Of a stretch of DNA of 64,000 nucleotides, positions 26,822 to 35,662 are shown piece by piece. The number at the start of each line of letters is the position of its first letter. Position 1 is the first letter of the stretch. Made by a program: the position numbers and the translations under genes. Where the stretch lies: NCBI RefSeq assembly GCF_014699035.1, contig NZ_JACXAA010000021.1, positions 1 through 64,000 on the forward strand, given 5' to 3'. The notes under the pieces are model-generated. The model saw only the letters and a program-made list of their open reading frames with translations, was not told the DNA's origin and did no database searches. Origin of the DNA: Spirosoma validum. Lineage in GTDB: Bacteria; Bacteroidota; Bacteroidia; Cytophagales; Spirosomataceae.

Positions 26822-27949
26822 ATGAAAGAGATTAAGCGTATACTGGAGGTCTATAACCACCTCGACCTGTCCCAGCGCAAAGTTGCGCTGGCGACTGTAG
26901 TTTATGTACAGGGTTCCGCCTATCGTCGGCCCGGTGCCCGGATGCTGGTTACCGATGACGGTCGCTGGGAAGGAGCCATCAGTGGTGGCTGTCTGGAAGG
27001 CGATGCCCTGCGAAAAGCACGACAGGTTATGCTTGATGGACAACCCATGGTCGTGCGCTATGACACCATGGACGATGATGCCAACAGCCTGGGTATAGGC
27101 CTCGGTTGCAACGGAATCATTGACGTATTCATCGAACCCATTGACCCGGGTGAGTTCCGGAATCCAATCCGACTGCTGGAGGAGTTTGTCCGTTTGCGTG
27201 ACCAGCGCGTTATCGCAACGGTTTTCCGGGCGAATGCAGAGACGGGACTTTGCACCGGGATGCGGGTAGTCCTAACCGAAACCGCCACAGAGGAACCGCC
27301 CGGCTGGCTTCGCTCCGACATGGTTCTGTGCATGGCGACGGGCAAAGCCAGAACCGTCCGCTACGAAGTAACCGGTCAGCCCGTGGACGTATTCATTGAG
27401 CGAATCGACCCCGGTATAGAACTGATTATTTTCGGTGCTGGCTATGATACGATCCCCCTGACCCGGCTGGCCACTGAAATCGGCTGGTCCGTAACGGTAA
27501 CCGAAGACTGCATTGCGCACCTGGCTCCCAAGCGGTTTCCCCAAGCAACCTGTCTGCTTTATGCCGATGCGACGACCATTACGGAGAAGCTGACGTTGAC
27601 CGACCGCACGGCTGCGGTATTGATGTCACATAATTACAACTACGATCTGGCAGTCCTAACCAGGCTGATACCGACCCGTGTACCTTATATCGGCGTGCTG
27701 GGCCCGCGCAAACGCTACCAGAAGATGCAGGCCGAATGGGAGCGCAGTGCCAAAGGATTTGCGCAGTCAGCGTTGAATCGGGTGCATTCGCCCATTGGTC
27801 TGGATGTGGGAGCCGAAACCCCCGACGAGATTGCGCTGGCGATTCTAGGTGAGATTAAAGCCTTCTTCAGCGACCGTTCCGGTGGGTTTCTGCGTAAAAA
27901 ACCCGGTTCGATTCATGCGCGGCAGGCCGCTCTTCATGAACAGGATTGA
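26822..27949 (+). CDS. XdhC/PaoD-family molybdenum cofactor maturation protein
   Basis: A 375-residue cytoplasmic protein. The N-terminal XdhC domain has VYVQGSAYRRPGARMLVTDDG, AISGGCLEGDA and GLGCNGIIDVFIEP; the C-terminal Rossmann domain has LIIFGAGYD and VLMSHNYNYDLAVL, ending GLDVGAETPDEIALAILGEI. Such proteins bind the cofactor, see that the terminal sulfido ligand is added and insert it into the apo-enzyme. The position just before the PaoABC-like genes copies the role of E. coli PaoD, although there the gene is last. It may also serve the enzyme encoded at 23353-26691. The gene pair overlaps or nearly touches the next gene (29 bases). Confidence 0.88.
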   Translation: MKEIKRILEVYNHLDLSQRKVALATVVYVQGSAYRRPGARMLVTDDGRWEGAISGGCLEGDALRKARQVMLDGQPMVVRYDTMDDDANSLGIGLGCNGIIDVFIEPIDPGEFRNPIRLLEEFVRLRDQRVIATVFRANAETGLCTGMRVVLTETATEEPPGWLRSDMVLCMATGKARTVRYEVTGQPVDVFIERIDPGIELIIFGAGYDTIPLTRLATEIGWSVTVTEDCIAHLAPKRFPQATCLLYADATTITEKLTLTDRTAAVLMSHNYNYDLAVLTRLIPTRVPYIGVLGPRKRYQKMQAEWERSAKGFAQSALNRVHSPIGLDVGAETPDEIALAILGEIKAFFSDRSGGFLRKKPGSIHARQAALHEQD

Positions 27950-27978
27950 TCATTCCAATAACCTTTCCAGATACTAGT

Positions 27979-28623
27979 ATGGACGAATCAAACGAGTCGA
28001 CAATTACAAGGCGGGAAATGATTGCGGCAACAACAACTGCCGTCACCGCCCTGGCCTTTTCAGGGATGACTGGTGTGCAAGCAACCTCAATCCAACACAC
28101 GGTGCCGCTTTCACTGGCGCAGGTATCGTTTACGGTGAATGGGAGGGCCCAGTCGCTGAACATGGACACCCGCACTACCCTGCTCGACGCCCTTCGGGAA
28201 CATCTCCAGTTCACCGGCACCAAAAAAGGCTGCGACCATGGTCAGTGCGGGGCCTGTACGGTACTGGTCAACGGTCGGCGTATCAACTCATGCCTGTCAC
28301 TGGCCCTTCAGCATCAGGGCGATACCATCACCACCATTGAGGGACTAGGAACGCCGGACAAGTTACATCCCATGCAGGCCGCTTTCGTCAAACACGATGG
28401 CTACCAGTGCGGCTACTGCACACCGGGTCAAATCTGCTCAGCCGTTGCGGTGCTGAACGAAATTAAAGCGGGCATACCCAGTCACGTCAGTGCCAGTTTA
28501 CTGGAGAAACCTGTGGCCACCAATATGGAACTGCGCGAGCGGATGAGTGGCAACATTTGCCGATGCGGTGCTTATTCCAACATCGCCGAAGCGATGAGCG
28601 AAGTGGCCCAAAAACAAGCCTGA
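27979..28623 (+). CDS. paoA: Aldehyde oxidoreductase [2Fe-2S] subunit, PaoA (YagT) type
   Basis: About 214 residues from the ATG at 27979 (MDESNESTITRREM); the frame opens at 27946 but the Tat leader begins here (TRREMIAATTTAVTALAF). The ferredoxin domain has KKGCDHGQCGACTVLVNG and NSC; the helical domain has YQCGYCTPGQICSAVAVL and GNICRCGAYSN. The insert GIPSHVSASLL between the two is shared with E. coli PaoA, as is the Tat leader, so the whole heterotrimer should be exported folded. It is the first of three adjacent subunit genes and passes electrons from the molybdenum site to FAD. The paralogue at 14809 is the corresponding gene of the decayed copy. Confidence 0.9.
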   Translation: MDESNESTITRREMIAATTTAVTALAFSGMTGVQATSIQHTVPLSLAQVSFTVNGRAQSLNMDTRTTLLDALREHLQFTGTKKGCDHGQCGACTVLVNGRRINSCLSLALQHQGDTITTIEGLGTPDKLHPMQAAFVKHDGYQCGYCTPGQICSAVAVLNEIKAGIPSHVSASLLEKPVATNMELRERMSGNICRCGAYSNIAEAMSEVAQKQA

Positions 28624-28683
28624 ATCACCGGCTCATACCCGATCACCACTAACCATAGCCATCAGTAAACCAATAAGGGGCTT

Positions 28684-29634
28684 ATGAAAACATTCACGTA
28701 CGAGCGGGTGAACACACCGGTCGAAGCGGCTGCGGCTGCGGCCCGAACGCCGGGGGCTAAATTTCTGGCCGGGGGTACCAACCTGCTCGATCTGATGAAG
28801 TTGGAAATCGAAGCACCACCCCATATCATCGACATTGGTAAAATTGGCCTCGATAAAATAGAGTCAACCCCAGCCGGTGGTCTGCTCATCGGGGCGCTGG
28901 TGAACAATACCGATCTGGCGGCTCACTCCATCGTGCGTCGGGATTACGGGCTTTTATCCCGCGCACTGCTGGCGGGCGCATCCGGGCAGTTGCGCAATAA
29001 GGCCACTACCGCCGGTAACCTGTTACAGCGCACCCGTTGTCCGTATTTTTATGATACGAACCAACTCTGCAACAAGCGCGTGCCCGGCAGCGGCTGCGCG
29101 GCCATTGCCGGATTTAGTCGCCAGCTTGGCATCATCGGTACCAGTAATGCCTGCATCGCTACTTATCCGGGCGATATGGCCGTGGCGATGCGTGCCCTCG
29201 ATGCAACGGTAGAAACGGTAAACGCTAAGGGTGCCAAACGCGCCCTCTCGCTGGATCGGTTTTACCGCCTGCCGGGCCAGACCCCGCATCTGGAAACAAT
29301 ACTGGAGAAAAACGAACTGATTACGGCCGTCCTCCTGCCGCCACCCGTGGGCGGAGTCCATATCTACCACAAAGTACGTGACCGGGCCTCCTACGCGTTT
29401 GCGCTGGTTTCGGTGGCCGCCATTATTCAGAAAAATGGCTCGGGCCGGGTGGCCGTTGGGGGAATAGCGCCCCGGCCCTGGCGGGTTGAGGGGGCCGAAT
29501 CCCTACTGCCGTCGGGCGCGAAAGCGTTTGCCGCGCAATTGCTGACCGGAGCACGACCTACCAAAGAAAATGAGTATAAGCTGGCTCTGGTCGAGAGGAC
29601 CGTGGCAGCCGTTTTAAACGAAGCCAACCACTGA
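28684..29634 (+). CDS. paoB: Aldehyde oxidoreductase FAD subunit with extra 4Fe-4S loop, PaoB (YagS) type
   Basis: A 316-residue subunit. AGGTNLLDLMKLEIEAP is the FAD-binding loop, and GASGQLRNKATTAGNLLQRT the second FAD contact. Next follows RTRCPYFYDTNQLC and NKRVPGSGC, the Cys-rich insert which in E. coli PaoB binds a [4Fe-4S] cluster, absent from ordinary xanthine dehydrogenases. The C-terminal part (KVRDRASYAFALVSVAA, VAVGGIAPRPWRVE) closes the fold. It has no own signal and would travel with the Tat-bearing PaoA subunit. It shares with the frameshifted copy at 13751 every motif named here. Confidence 0.9.
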   Translation: MKTFTYERVNTPVEAAAAAARTPGAKFLAGGTNLLDLMKLEIEAPPHIIDIGKIGLDKIESTPAGGLLIGALVNNTDLAAHSIVRRDYGLLSRALLAGASGQLRNKATTAGNLLQRTRCPYFYDTNQLCNKRVPGSGCAAIAGFSRQLGIIGTSNACIATYPGDMAVAMRALDATVETVNAKGAKRALSLDRFYRLPGQTPHLETILEKNELITAVLLPPPVGGVHIYHKVRDRASYAFALVSVAAIIQKNGSGRVAVGGIAPRPWRVEGAESLLPSGAKAFAAQLLTGARPTKENEYKLALVERTVAAVLNEANH

Positions 29635-29635
29635 C

Positions 29636-31846
29636 ATGAAATTTGAAACGCCTGCCGGCATCAATCCAATTGACAAACAAACCGTCATTGGTAAGCCAAC
29701 CGACCGCATCGAAGGCCCGCTGAAGACAACGGGAACAGCCAAATACGCTTATGAACACAACGACGTAGTGTCCAATCCCGCTTATGGGTACGTCGTCGGC
29801 GCGGCTATTGCCAAAGGACGAATCAAGTCCATCGACCAGACGAAGGCAAAGGCCGCACCCGGTGTACTGGCGATCGTAACAGCCGCCAGTGCCGGACCAC
29901 TCAAGCCGGGTCAATTCTACGTCGACAAGTTGCTGGCCGGGCCAGACATCGACCACTATCACCAAGCTGTCGCCGTGGTGGTAGCCGAGACCTTTGAGCA
30001 GGCCCGCGCTGCGGCTTCGCTGCTGAAAATAAGCTACACAAAAACCAAAGGCGCATTCGATCTGGCGGCCGCCAAAGATTCGGCTCCCGTTCCTAAGCAA
30101 GGTCAGTTTGGCCCGCCCCCGCAAACAAACGTGGGTGATTTCGGGGGGGCCTTCGCATCGGCACCCGTTAAACTGGATGAAACTTATACGACTCCCGACC
30201 AGACCCACGCCATGATGGAACCTCACGCGACCATTGCCCGGTGGGACGGGGACAAACTCACGTGCTGGTCTTCCATCCAGCAAATCAACTGGGGCGTTCG
30301 CGACATAGCCACGGTGCTGGGCATCCCGAAAGAAAATATTCGGCTGATATCCACCTTTATTGGTGGCGGTTTCGGTGGTAAAGGCACCGTCCTGTCCGAC
30401 ATCATCGCGGCTTCCCTGGCCGCCCGGGCTGCGGGTCGACCAGTGAAAGTAGCCCTGCCCCGCCCGCTGATTATGAATAACACGACCCACCGCCCAGCGA
30501 CGATTCAACGCATCCGGATCGGGGCCACCCCCGACGGAACCATCACGGCCATCGGGCATGAAAACTGGTCAGGGAATCTGCCCGGTGGCCGTCCTGAATC
30601 GTCGACCGCATCGACGCGGTTGTTGTATGCGGGTGCCAATCGATTCACGCAGTTGCGGCTGGCGGTGCTCGATCTGGCCGAGGGGAATGCCATGCGCGCA
30701 CCGGGGGAAGCTACCGGCATGATGGCCCTGGAAATTGCCATGGATGAAATGGCCGAAAAACTGAAGATGGACCCGGTGGCCTTCCGCCTAAAAAACGACA
30801 CGCAGGAAGATCCCGAAAAACCGGGGCGTAAATTTTCAACCCGAAAACTGGTCGAGTGCCTGCAAACCGGAGCTACCAAGTTTGGTTGGAGTAAACGGCA
30901 AACTCAGCCCGGCACCGTGCGCGAGGGTCAATGGCTGATCGGAATGGGCGTAGCATCGGCCATCCGGGGAGCGCCCGTTATGAAGTCGGCGGCTCGCGTG
31001 CGGCTAAGTCGGGAGGGCATCGTTACGGTCGAAACCGACATGACCGATATCGGAACGGGTAGTTACACTATTATTGGCCAAACGGCGGCCGAGATGATGG
31101 GCGTAAGCCTGGATAAAGTGGTGGTCACACTAGGTGATTCGACGTTTCCCGAATCACCTGGCTCGGGTGGACAGTGGGGAGCGGCCTCCGCTACGTCGGG
31201 CGTTTATGCCGCATGCGTCAAGTTGCGCGAAGCCGTAGCCAATTCGCTGGGCGTTCACATCGAGGATGCCGAGTTCGTGGGTGGACAGGTACTGGCGGGC
31301 AACCGCAGCCATCCACTAGGCGATGCAGCCAAAGCTGCCGAACTGGTAGTCACGGATGAAATGACCTACGGAACCCTTTCCAGAGAGTACGCGCAGGACA
31401 CCTTCGGGGCTCATTTTGTGGAAGTGGGCGTGAACAGCTATACAGGCGAAGTTCGAGTCCGGCGAATGGTGGCCATTTGCCATGCCGGGCGAGTTCTGAA
31501 TCCCAAAACCGCCCGTAGTCAGGTCATCGGTGCCATGACGATGGGCGTGGGCGCGGCCCTGATGGAAGAACTGGTTGTGGACAAGCATGTTGGTTTCTTT
31601 GTCAACCACGATCTGGCAGGCTACGAAGTGCCCGTACACGCCGATATTCCGCATCAGGAGGTCATTCTGCTCGAAGACATCGACCCTACTATGTCGCCCA
31701 TGAAAGCCAAAGGTATTGGAGAATTGGGTATGGTTGGCGTGGCAGCAGCGGTCGCCAACGCCGTTTATAATGCCACGGGTATTCGGGTTCGGGACTACCC
31801 CATCACCCTCGACAAGCTAATCGATAAGCTTAGCATTAATGGGTAA
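29636..31846 (+). CDS. paoC: Aldehyde oxidoreductase molybdenum subunit, PaoC (YagR) type
   Basis: A 736-residue catalytic subunit starting one base after the FAD-subunit stop. The N-terminal hammerhead domain has GKPTDRIEGPLKTTGTAKYA; the cofactor core has FIGGGFGGKGTVLSD, MRAPGEATGMMALEIAMDE and SGGQWGAASATSGVY; the end has GIGELGMVGVAAAVANAVY, whose Glu is the catalytic base (Glu692 in E. coli PaoC). It oxidises aldehydes, typically aromatic ones, to acids in the periplasm. Length and motifs are intact, unlike the copy at 11338. The next gene, a carboxylesterase with its own Tat signal, follows after 60 bases and could supply the alcohol or aldehyde precursor. Confidence 0.9.
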   Translation: MKFETPAGINPIDKQTVIGKPTDRIEGPLKTTGTAKYAYEHNDVVSNPAYGYVVGAAIAKGRIKSIDQTKAKAAPGVLAIVTAASAGPLKPGQFYVDKLLAGPDIDHYHQAVAVVVAETFEQARAAASLLKISYTKTKGAFDLAAAKDSAPVPKQGQFGPPPQTNVGDFGGAFASAPVKLDETYTTPDQTHAMMEPHATIARWDGDKLTCWSSIQQINWGVRDIATVLGIPKENIRLISTFIGGGFGGKGTVLSDIIAASLAARAAGRPVKVALPRPLIMNNTTHRPATIQRIRIGATPDGTITAIGHENWSGNLPGGRPESSTASTRLLYAGANRFTQLRLAVLDLAEGNAMRAPGEATGMMALEIAMDEMAEKLKMDPVAFRLKNDTQEDPEKPGRKFSTRKLVECLQTGATKFGWSKRQTQPGTVREGQWLIGMGVASAIRGAPVMKSAARVRLSREGIVTVETDMTDIGTGSYTIIGQTAAEMMGVSLDKVVVTLGDSTFPESPGSGGQWGAASATSGVYAACVKLREAVANSLGVHIEDAEFVGGQVLAGNRSHPLGDAAKAAELVVTDEMTYGTLSREYAQDTFGAHFVEVGVNSYTGEVRVRRMVAICHAGRVLNPKTARSQVIGAMTMGVGAALMEELVVDKHVGFFVNHDLAGYEVPVHADIPHQEVILLEDIDPTMSPMKAKGIGELGMVGVAAAVANAVYNATGIRVRDYPITLDKLIDKLSING

Positions 31847-31906
31847 TTCTAATCCAGTGACTATTATTTATAAAAAGCAAGCGTAAACGCCTGACCCACC
31901 AACCTG

Positions 31907-33568
31907 ATGAAGCACCTGCACCGACGCGATTTCTTGACCCGTTCGGCCCTGGCAACGGCCGCTATGGCCACGCCCCGATACGGATTTTCGAGCCTTGTTA
32001 AGGCCGACGAATATGTTGAGGTAGTCACCACCCATGGTCGACTTAGAGGGGCACGAAACGAGGGCGTAACAATATTTAAGGGTATACCCTACGGAGGGCG
32101 TGTTTCCGGCGATCGGCGCTTTCGACGGCCCGCTCCCCTTGCCCCCTGGACAGGTGTACGGGACGCGCTCCAGTTCGGCTCACCCGCCATTCAGGCACCC
32201 CGGCGCAACGAACCGGACCCCGCCGAAGACTGTCTGTTCCTGAATGTATGGACCCCGGCCAGCGATAATCGGAAACGCCCGGTGATGTTCTACAGTCACG
32301 GGGGCGGATTCGTGGGTGGCTCCGGGGCATCGGGAGCACAGGATGGTGCAAACCTGGCCCGAAACTTCGATGTGGTCGTCGTGGAGACCAATCACCGGCT
32401 GGGCCTGCTGGGGTTTCTTTATCTGGACGAACTGGCCGGTGCCGACTATGCTGAGTCGGGTAACATGGGCATGCTCGATATTGTGGCTGGTCTGAAATGG
32501 GTGCATAACAACATCGCCCAGTTTGGCGGAGACCCCAGTAACGTGATGATCTGGGGCGAATCGGGTGGTGGCGCTAAAACGTCCTGTTTGTACGCTATGC
32601 CCGAAGCGGCTCCCTATTTCAACAAAGCATCGATCGAAAGCGGGCCGGGGGTTCGGATGCTACCTAAAGATGTTGCCGCCGAAACGACAGCCAGGCTGCT
32701 GAAAGAACTTAATATTGCCCCCGAAGACTGGCGTAAACTACTCGACGTACCGGCAGCCGGTTTGCTGGCGGCCCAAAACAAGCTCCCGCCCGTTCCCCCT
32801 TTTCAGGAGAAAAGTAACCCCCATAGCCAGGCCCGCCGGGACTACAGCGGATTTGGGCCTGTGGTGGACGGGGTCGTACTGCCGCATCATCCCTTTGACC
32901 CGACTGCACCGGCTATTTCCCGGAATAAGCCGCTGCTGGTGGGCTGGAACGAAGATGAGTACACCTTCTTCGCCTGGCAAAGTAAAGACACCGAGTTTGC
33001 CAAACTGGATTTTGAGGGTATCCAGAAAAAACTGGAGCCACAGTACGCGCAAGACGCGTCCAAAATTGTTGATACCTATCGGAAAGAAAACCCTAACGCA
33101 TCAGCACCGGCTATCTTTGTGGCTATCTCCTCTATTACCATGATGGGGTTAGGGTCGGTAGACATTGCCGAGAAGAAAGTAAAACAGGGTGGCGCGCCGG
33201 TGTATCTGTACAATTTCGGCTACAAGTCGGAGAAGAAAATTCCAGGCACGGACTATGCGTTGGGTACGCCCCATGCGATGGACATATCGTTTAAATTTAA
33301 CAATGAGCTGCCTCCCCGCGACGGTTCAGCCCCCACAGAAAGCTATTTCGGGGGCAATCGGCCGGAACGGTTTGCGGCTTCGCGCCACTTCGCCGAACTC
33401 TGGACCACCTTTGCCCGAACGGGCCACCCAGCCGCCAAAGATGTACCATTCTGGCCCGCCTACAATTTCAATACCCACCCCACCCTACGTATCGATTCAA
33501 CTTGTGAGGTTATCGATAATCGATTTAGACAGGAACTGGCTATGTGGCGCTCAATCGGTGAACTCTGA
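31907..33568 (+). CDS. Type-B carboxylesterase, Tat-exported
   Basis: A 553-residue esterase. The start is clear: MKHLHRRDFLTRSALATAAM is a Tat leader (HRRDFL). Then come TTHGRLRGARNEGVTIFKGIPYG, the family opening; EDCLFLNVWTP; oxyanion loop YSHGGGFVGGSG; nucleophile elbow WGESGGGAKTS (about 216-226), where Gly replaces the commoner Ala; the acid in NEDEYTFF; and His in GTPHAMDISF. It cleaves carboxylic esters in the periplasm. Its place behind the aldehyde oxidoreductase suggests a shared catabolic route, ester to alcohol or aldehyde to acid, but the substrate is not shown. Long spacing to the next gene and an inverted repeat 300 bases downstream mark the end of the unit. Confidence 0.88.
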   Translation: MKHLHRRDFLTRSALATAAMATPRYGFSSLVKADEYVEVVTTHGRLRGARNEGVTIFKGIPYGGRVSGDRRFRRPAPLAPWTGVRDALQFGSPAIQAPRRNEPDPAEDCLFLNVWTPASDNRKRPVMFYSHGGGFVGGSGASGAQDGANLARNFDVVVVETNHRLGLLGFLYLDELAGADYAESGNMGMLDIVAGLKWVHNNIAQFGGDPSNVMIWGESGGGAKTSCLYAMPEAAPYFNKASIESGPGVRMLPKDVAAETTARLLKELNIAPEDWRKLLDVPAAGLLAAQNKLPPVPPFQEKSNPHSQARRDYSGFGPVVDGVVLPHHPFDPTAPAISRNKPLLVGWNEDEYTFFAWQSKDTEFAKLDFEGIQKKLEPQYAQDASKIVDTYRKENPNASAPAIFVAISSITMMGLGSVDIAEKKVKQGGAPVYLYNFGYKSEKKIPGTDYALGTPHAMDISFKFNNELPPRDGSAPTESYFGGNRPERFAASRHFAELWTTFARTGHPAAKDVPFWPAYNFNTHPTLRIDSTCEVIDNRFRQELAMWRSIGEL

Positions 33569-33861
33569 ATGATCAAGCTAGCTTCTTTACAAAACACTCA
33601 TTAATTCCCTAGAATTAACTAATATCAACTGATGCATAATATAGTAAGTGCGAGGTAATTGTCATTATAGGTGCCAATAATGAGTGCATCTGCCGTTTCG
33701 GTGCGATTCGTTCGCCTGAAATCACTGTCTCATAATTCGCTCCTGCCTGAGACGAGGGAGTGGCTATAATTCGGGCGTTTGAAGAAACTGTACCGTAAGG
33801 CCTTCGCTATCACTTGGACCCAAAACTCTTCTTTCATAAAGGATAAATTCACTAGAAAGCG

Positions 33862-33913
33862 CCTAAATTAGCTGTATAACAGAACTCCAGTTTTGGTATA
33901 CAGCTAATTTAGG
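33862..33913. repeat. Perfect 17-bp inverted repeat (hairpin)
   Basis: CCTAAATTAGCTGTATA at 33862-33878 and its exact reverse complement at 33897-33913, with an 18-base spacer. The stem is AT-rich and has no T tract. It could be a terminator of the esterase unit, an operator for the AraC gene at 34086, or the ends of a tiny mobile element. Confidence 0.7.
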
Positions 33914-33929
33914 TAAACATAATCTAGAT

Positions 33930-34057
33930 GGCTGTTGCAAAAGTCTGAAAGGGGCCTGAAGAGCCAGACTTACTAGCCAACTATATAGCATAATATGGCT
34001 AAAAAGTCCGGATCAATGCGGCTTGAAGAACGAACTATTGACTTTTGCAACAGCCAC
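33930..34057. mobile_element. MITE-like element, 128 bp
   Basis: The ends are inverted repeats GGCTGTTGCAAAAGTC (33930-33945) and GACTTTTGCAACAGCC (34040-34055). CTAGAT flanks both sides (33924-33929 and 34058-34063), a likely 6-bp target copy. It has no frame of its own, so it would be moved by a transposase encoded elsewhere. It ends 28 bases before the AraC start and could carry or cut its promoter. Confidence 0.7.
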
Positions 34058-34085
34058 CTAGATTATACAAGATACTTTTCGGTAG

Positions 34086-34916
34086 ATGTTCATCCAATTC
34101 TATTCACCTACCCCACCACTGGCTAGATTGGTGAAAGGCTACCAAATTGTGCATGTCCAAACGCCGAAGCACTTACCTTCCGCCGCTCGCCCCTTTCCAC
34201 CCCATGCGGTTCAGAGTTTGTCATTTTATCCCCGTGATCCGACCCAGATATTCCACCACCGGACGGAACTGACCAGCACCCAACCCAGTTGCATCCTGGT
34301 TGGCCCTCAGGTTTCACGCGTTGACCTGACCACAGGACAGGATATGTTAATCGTAGCCACATTTTTTGAGCCGGGTGGATTGCATCGATTACTGGGTATT
34401 CCGATGACTGAATTCTTTGACTATGCGCTTGATGTGTCCCTATTGTGGGCTCCCCAGATTCGCCAGGTCGATGAGCAGCTTCGCCAAACCCATAACTACA
34501 AGCAGATGCAACTGATCGTTGAAGCCTTCTTGCTGGATCGACTTCGGAAAAAACAGCTTGAGCAGCACCCTATTGATCGGGCTTTCCAGCGAATGGAAGA
34601 CCCAAGCCGACCCGCTTCGTTGGATTACCTAGCCGATCAGGCCTGTCTAAGTCCCCGGCAGTTTGAGCGTAAGTGCTATGAACGACTGGGCCTTGGCCCT
34701 AAAACGTTCAGTCGCCTAGTCCGCTTTAGTAAAGCCGTTCGGTTAAAAGAGAAATGCCCTCAGTTGGATTGGCTAGAGGTTGCTCTCCAGAGTGGGTATT
34801 ATGATAGCCAACACCTGCGACGCGACTTTAAAGAATTTGCCGGTTCTACGCCAACCTTGCTGTTGAAGGAAGAAACCAGCACCCTCATACGGGGTTATAG
34901 TTCCCATAATTTTTAA
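34086..34916 (+). CDS. AraC-family transcriptional regulator
   Basis: A 276-residue protein starting MFIQFYSPTPPLARLVKGYQ. Residues 1-150 are the DUF6597-type N-domain (SLSFYPRDP, GPQVSRVDLTT, ATFFEPGGLHRLLG), common in Bacteroidota AraC proteins and probably ligand-sensing. The C-terminal AraC domain (about 165-260) has LDYLADQACLSPRQFERKCY and WLEVALQSGYYDSQHLRRDF. It probably regulates the SnoaL-like gene, whose start lies 78 bases downstream with a TAGGTTTG box between. The MITE just upstream may have altered its expression. Confidence 0.85.
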   Translation: MFIQFYSPTPPLARLVKGYQIVHVQTPKHLPSAARPFPPHAVQSLSFYPRDPTQIFHHRTELTSTQPSCILVGPQVSRVDLTTGQDMLIVATFFEPGGLHRLLGIPMTEFFDYALDVSLLWAPQIRQVDEQLRQTHNYKQMQLIVEAFLLDRLRKKQLEQHPIDRAFQRMEDPSRPASLDYLADQACLSPRQFERKCYERLGLGPKTFSRLVRFSKAVRLKEKCPQLDWLEVALQSGYYDSQHLRRDFKEFAGSTPTLLLKEETSTLIRGYSSHNF

Positions 34917-34963
34917 ACGCAAGAATGTCGTTTTTGTACCCCCACTCTGGGCTAAATAGGGAG

Positions 34964-34971
34964 TAGGTTTG
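34964..34971 (+). promoter_or_regulatory. -7 box TAGGTTTG
   Basis: A perfect match to the Bacteroidota TAnnTTTG box, 23 bases before the SnoaL-like start. The nearest TTTTTG (34931) is about 27 bases upstream, farther than the usual 19-21, so the -33 box is uncertain. Confidence 0.45.
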
Positions 34972-34994
34972 TTCGAATCAAAACTCGATCAATC

Positions 34995-35534
34995 ATGAAA
35001 CCATTCATTTTATTGGTCTTCATGACCCTCTTGGGTCAGGGAGCCTACAGTCAACAAAAGGCCACATCCCTACCTCAAAAAAACAGCCCAGAACAAAAAG
35101 CCATTGAAGCCCAGGTAGACGCTTTTTTTACGAGCTGGAATACCCATGATTTTAGGGACATGAACAAGTATATGGCCCCGGACTGCGATTTTGTCAATAT
35201 AGTCGGGATGCACTGGAAAGGCCGAGCAGACGTGCAGTATGCGCATCAAACCATGCACGAACAGCACTTTAAAACGATACCGTTGGAAAAGCGGTCCGTA
35301 GCGGTTCGGTTTTTAACCCCTGACGTTGCCATTGCTCATGTTTTGATGCACGTCATGGATTCTTACATTACACCTGATGGATCAAAAGGCGGTGATGGGG
35401 ATGGGTTGGCTACCTTCGTTTTTGTCAAACGAAATCGGGTTTGGCTGGTGGAGGCAGTCGAAAATGTCGTTGTCAACGAAGTAGCCAAGCCGTTTAACCC
35501 CATAACCGTGAGAGACCAATCAAAACAGAAGTAA
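34995..35534 (+). CDS. Exported SnoaL/NTF2-like protein (SgcJ/EcaC type)
   Basis: A 179-residue protein with a signal peptide (MKPFILLVFMTLLGQGAYSQ). The mature part has the opening helix EAQVDAFFTSWNTHDFRDM, the strand APDCDFVNIVGMHWKGRADV, and the sheet FLTPDVAIAHVLMHVMDS, LATFVFVKRNRVWLVEAVEN, the SgcJ/EcaC pattern. The fold may be an enzyme (isomerase or hydrolase) or a binding protein; no sure catalytic set is visible. It follows the AraC gene and ends before a strong hairpin at 35601. Its leader resembles that of the NTF2-like protein at 315 (MKPxxxLF), which is not close otherwise. Confidence 0.8.
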   Translation: MKPFILLVFMTLLGQGAYSQQKATSLPQKNSPEQKAIEAQVDAFFTSWNTHDFRDMNKYMAPDCDFVNIVGMHWKGRADVQYAHQTMHEQHFKTIPLEKRSVAVRFLTPDVAIAHVLMHVMDSYITPDGSKGGDGDGLATFVFVKRNRVWLVEAVENVVVNEVAKPFNPITVRDQSKQK

Positions 35535-35600
35535 GGTCTGCTACTTTCGGCTCTATGTTATCCAATATCAATAATTCTTTTAGGTGATGGTAGTTATAGA

Positions 35601-35662
35601 ACGGGTCTGGGAATAGTAATAACTTACTGCAGGTCAGTTCGTTGTACTATTCCTAGACCCGT
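35601..35662 (+). terminator. Long-stem hairpin 3' of the SnoaL-like gene
   Basis: An 18-bp inverted repeat with one mismatch (35601-35618 with 35645-35662) and a 26-base loop. As with the hairpin at 11281, no T tract follows, so intrinsic termination of the classical kind is not certain. Confidence 0.5.

Larger units (their letters stand above)
33569..34085. other. Intergenic stretch holding an inverted repeat and a MITE
   Basis: About 520 bases without a gene. It contains a perfect 17-bp inverted repeat (33862-33913) and directly after it the 128-bp MITE (33930-34057). I see nothing in 33569-33850. Confidence 0.6.

Noticed and set aside
29558..30559. 333-codon minus-strand frame inside paoC
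   Set aside because: Antisense shadow of a conserved gene with catalytic motifs.
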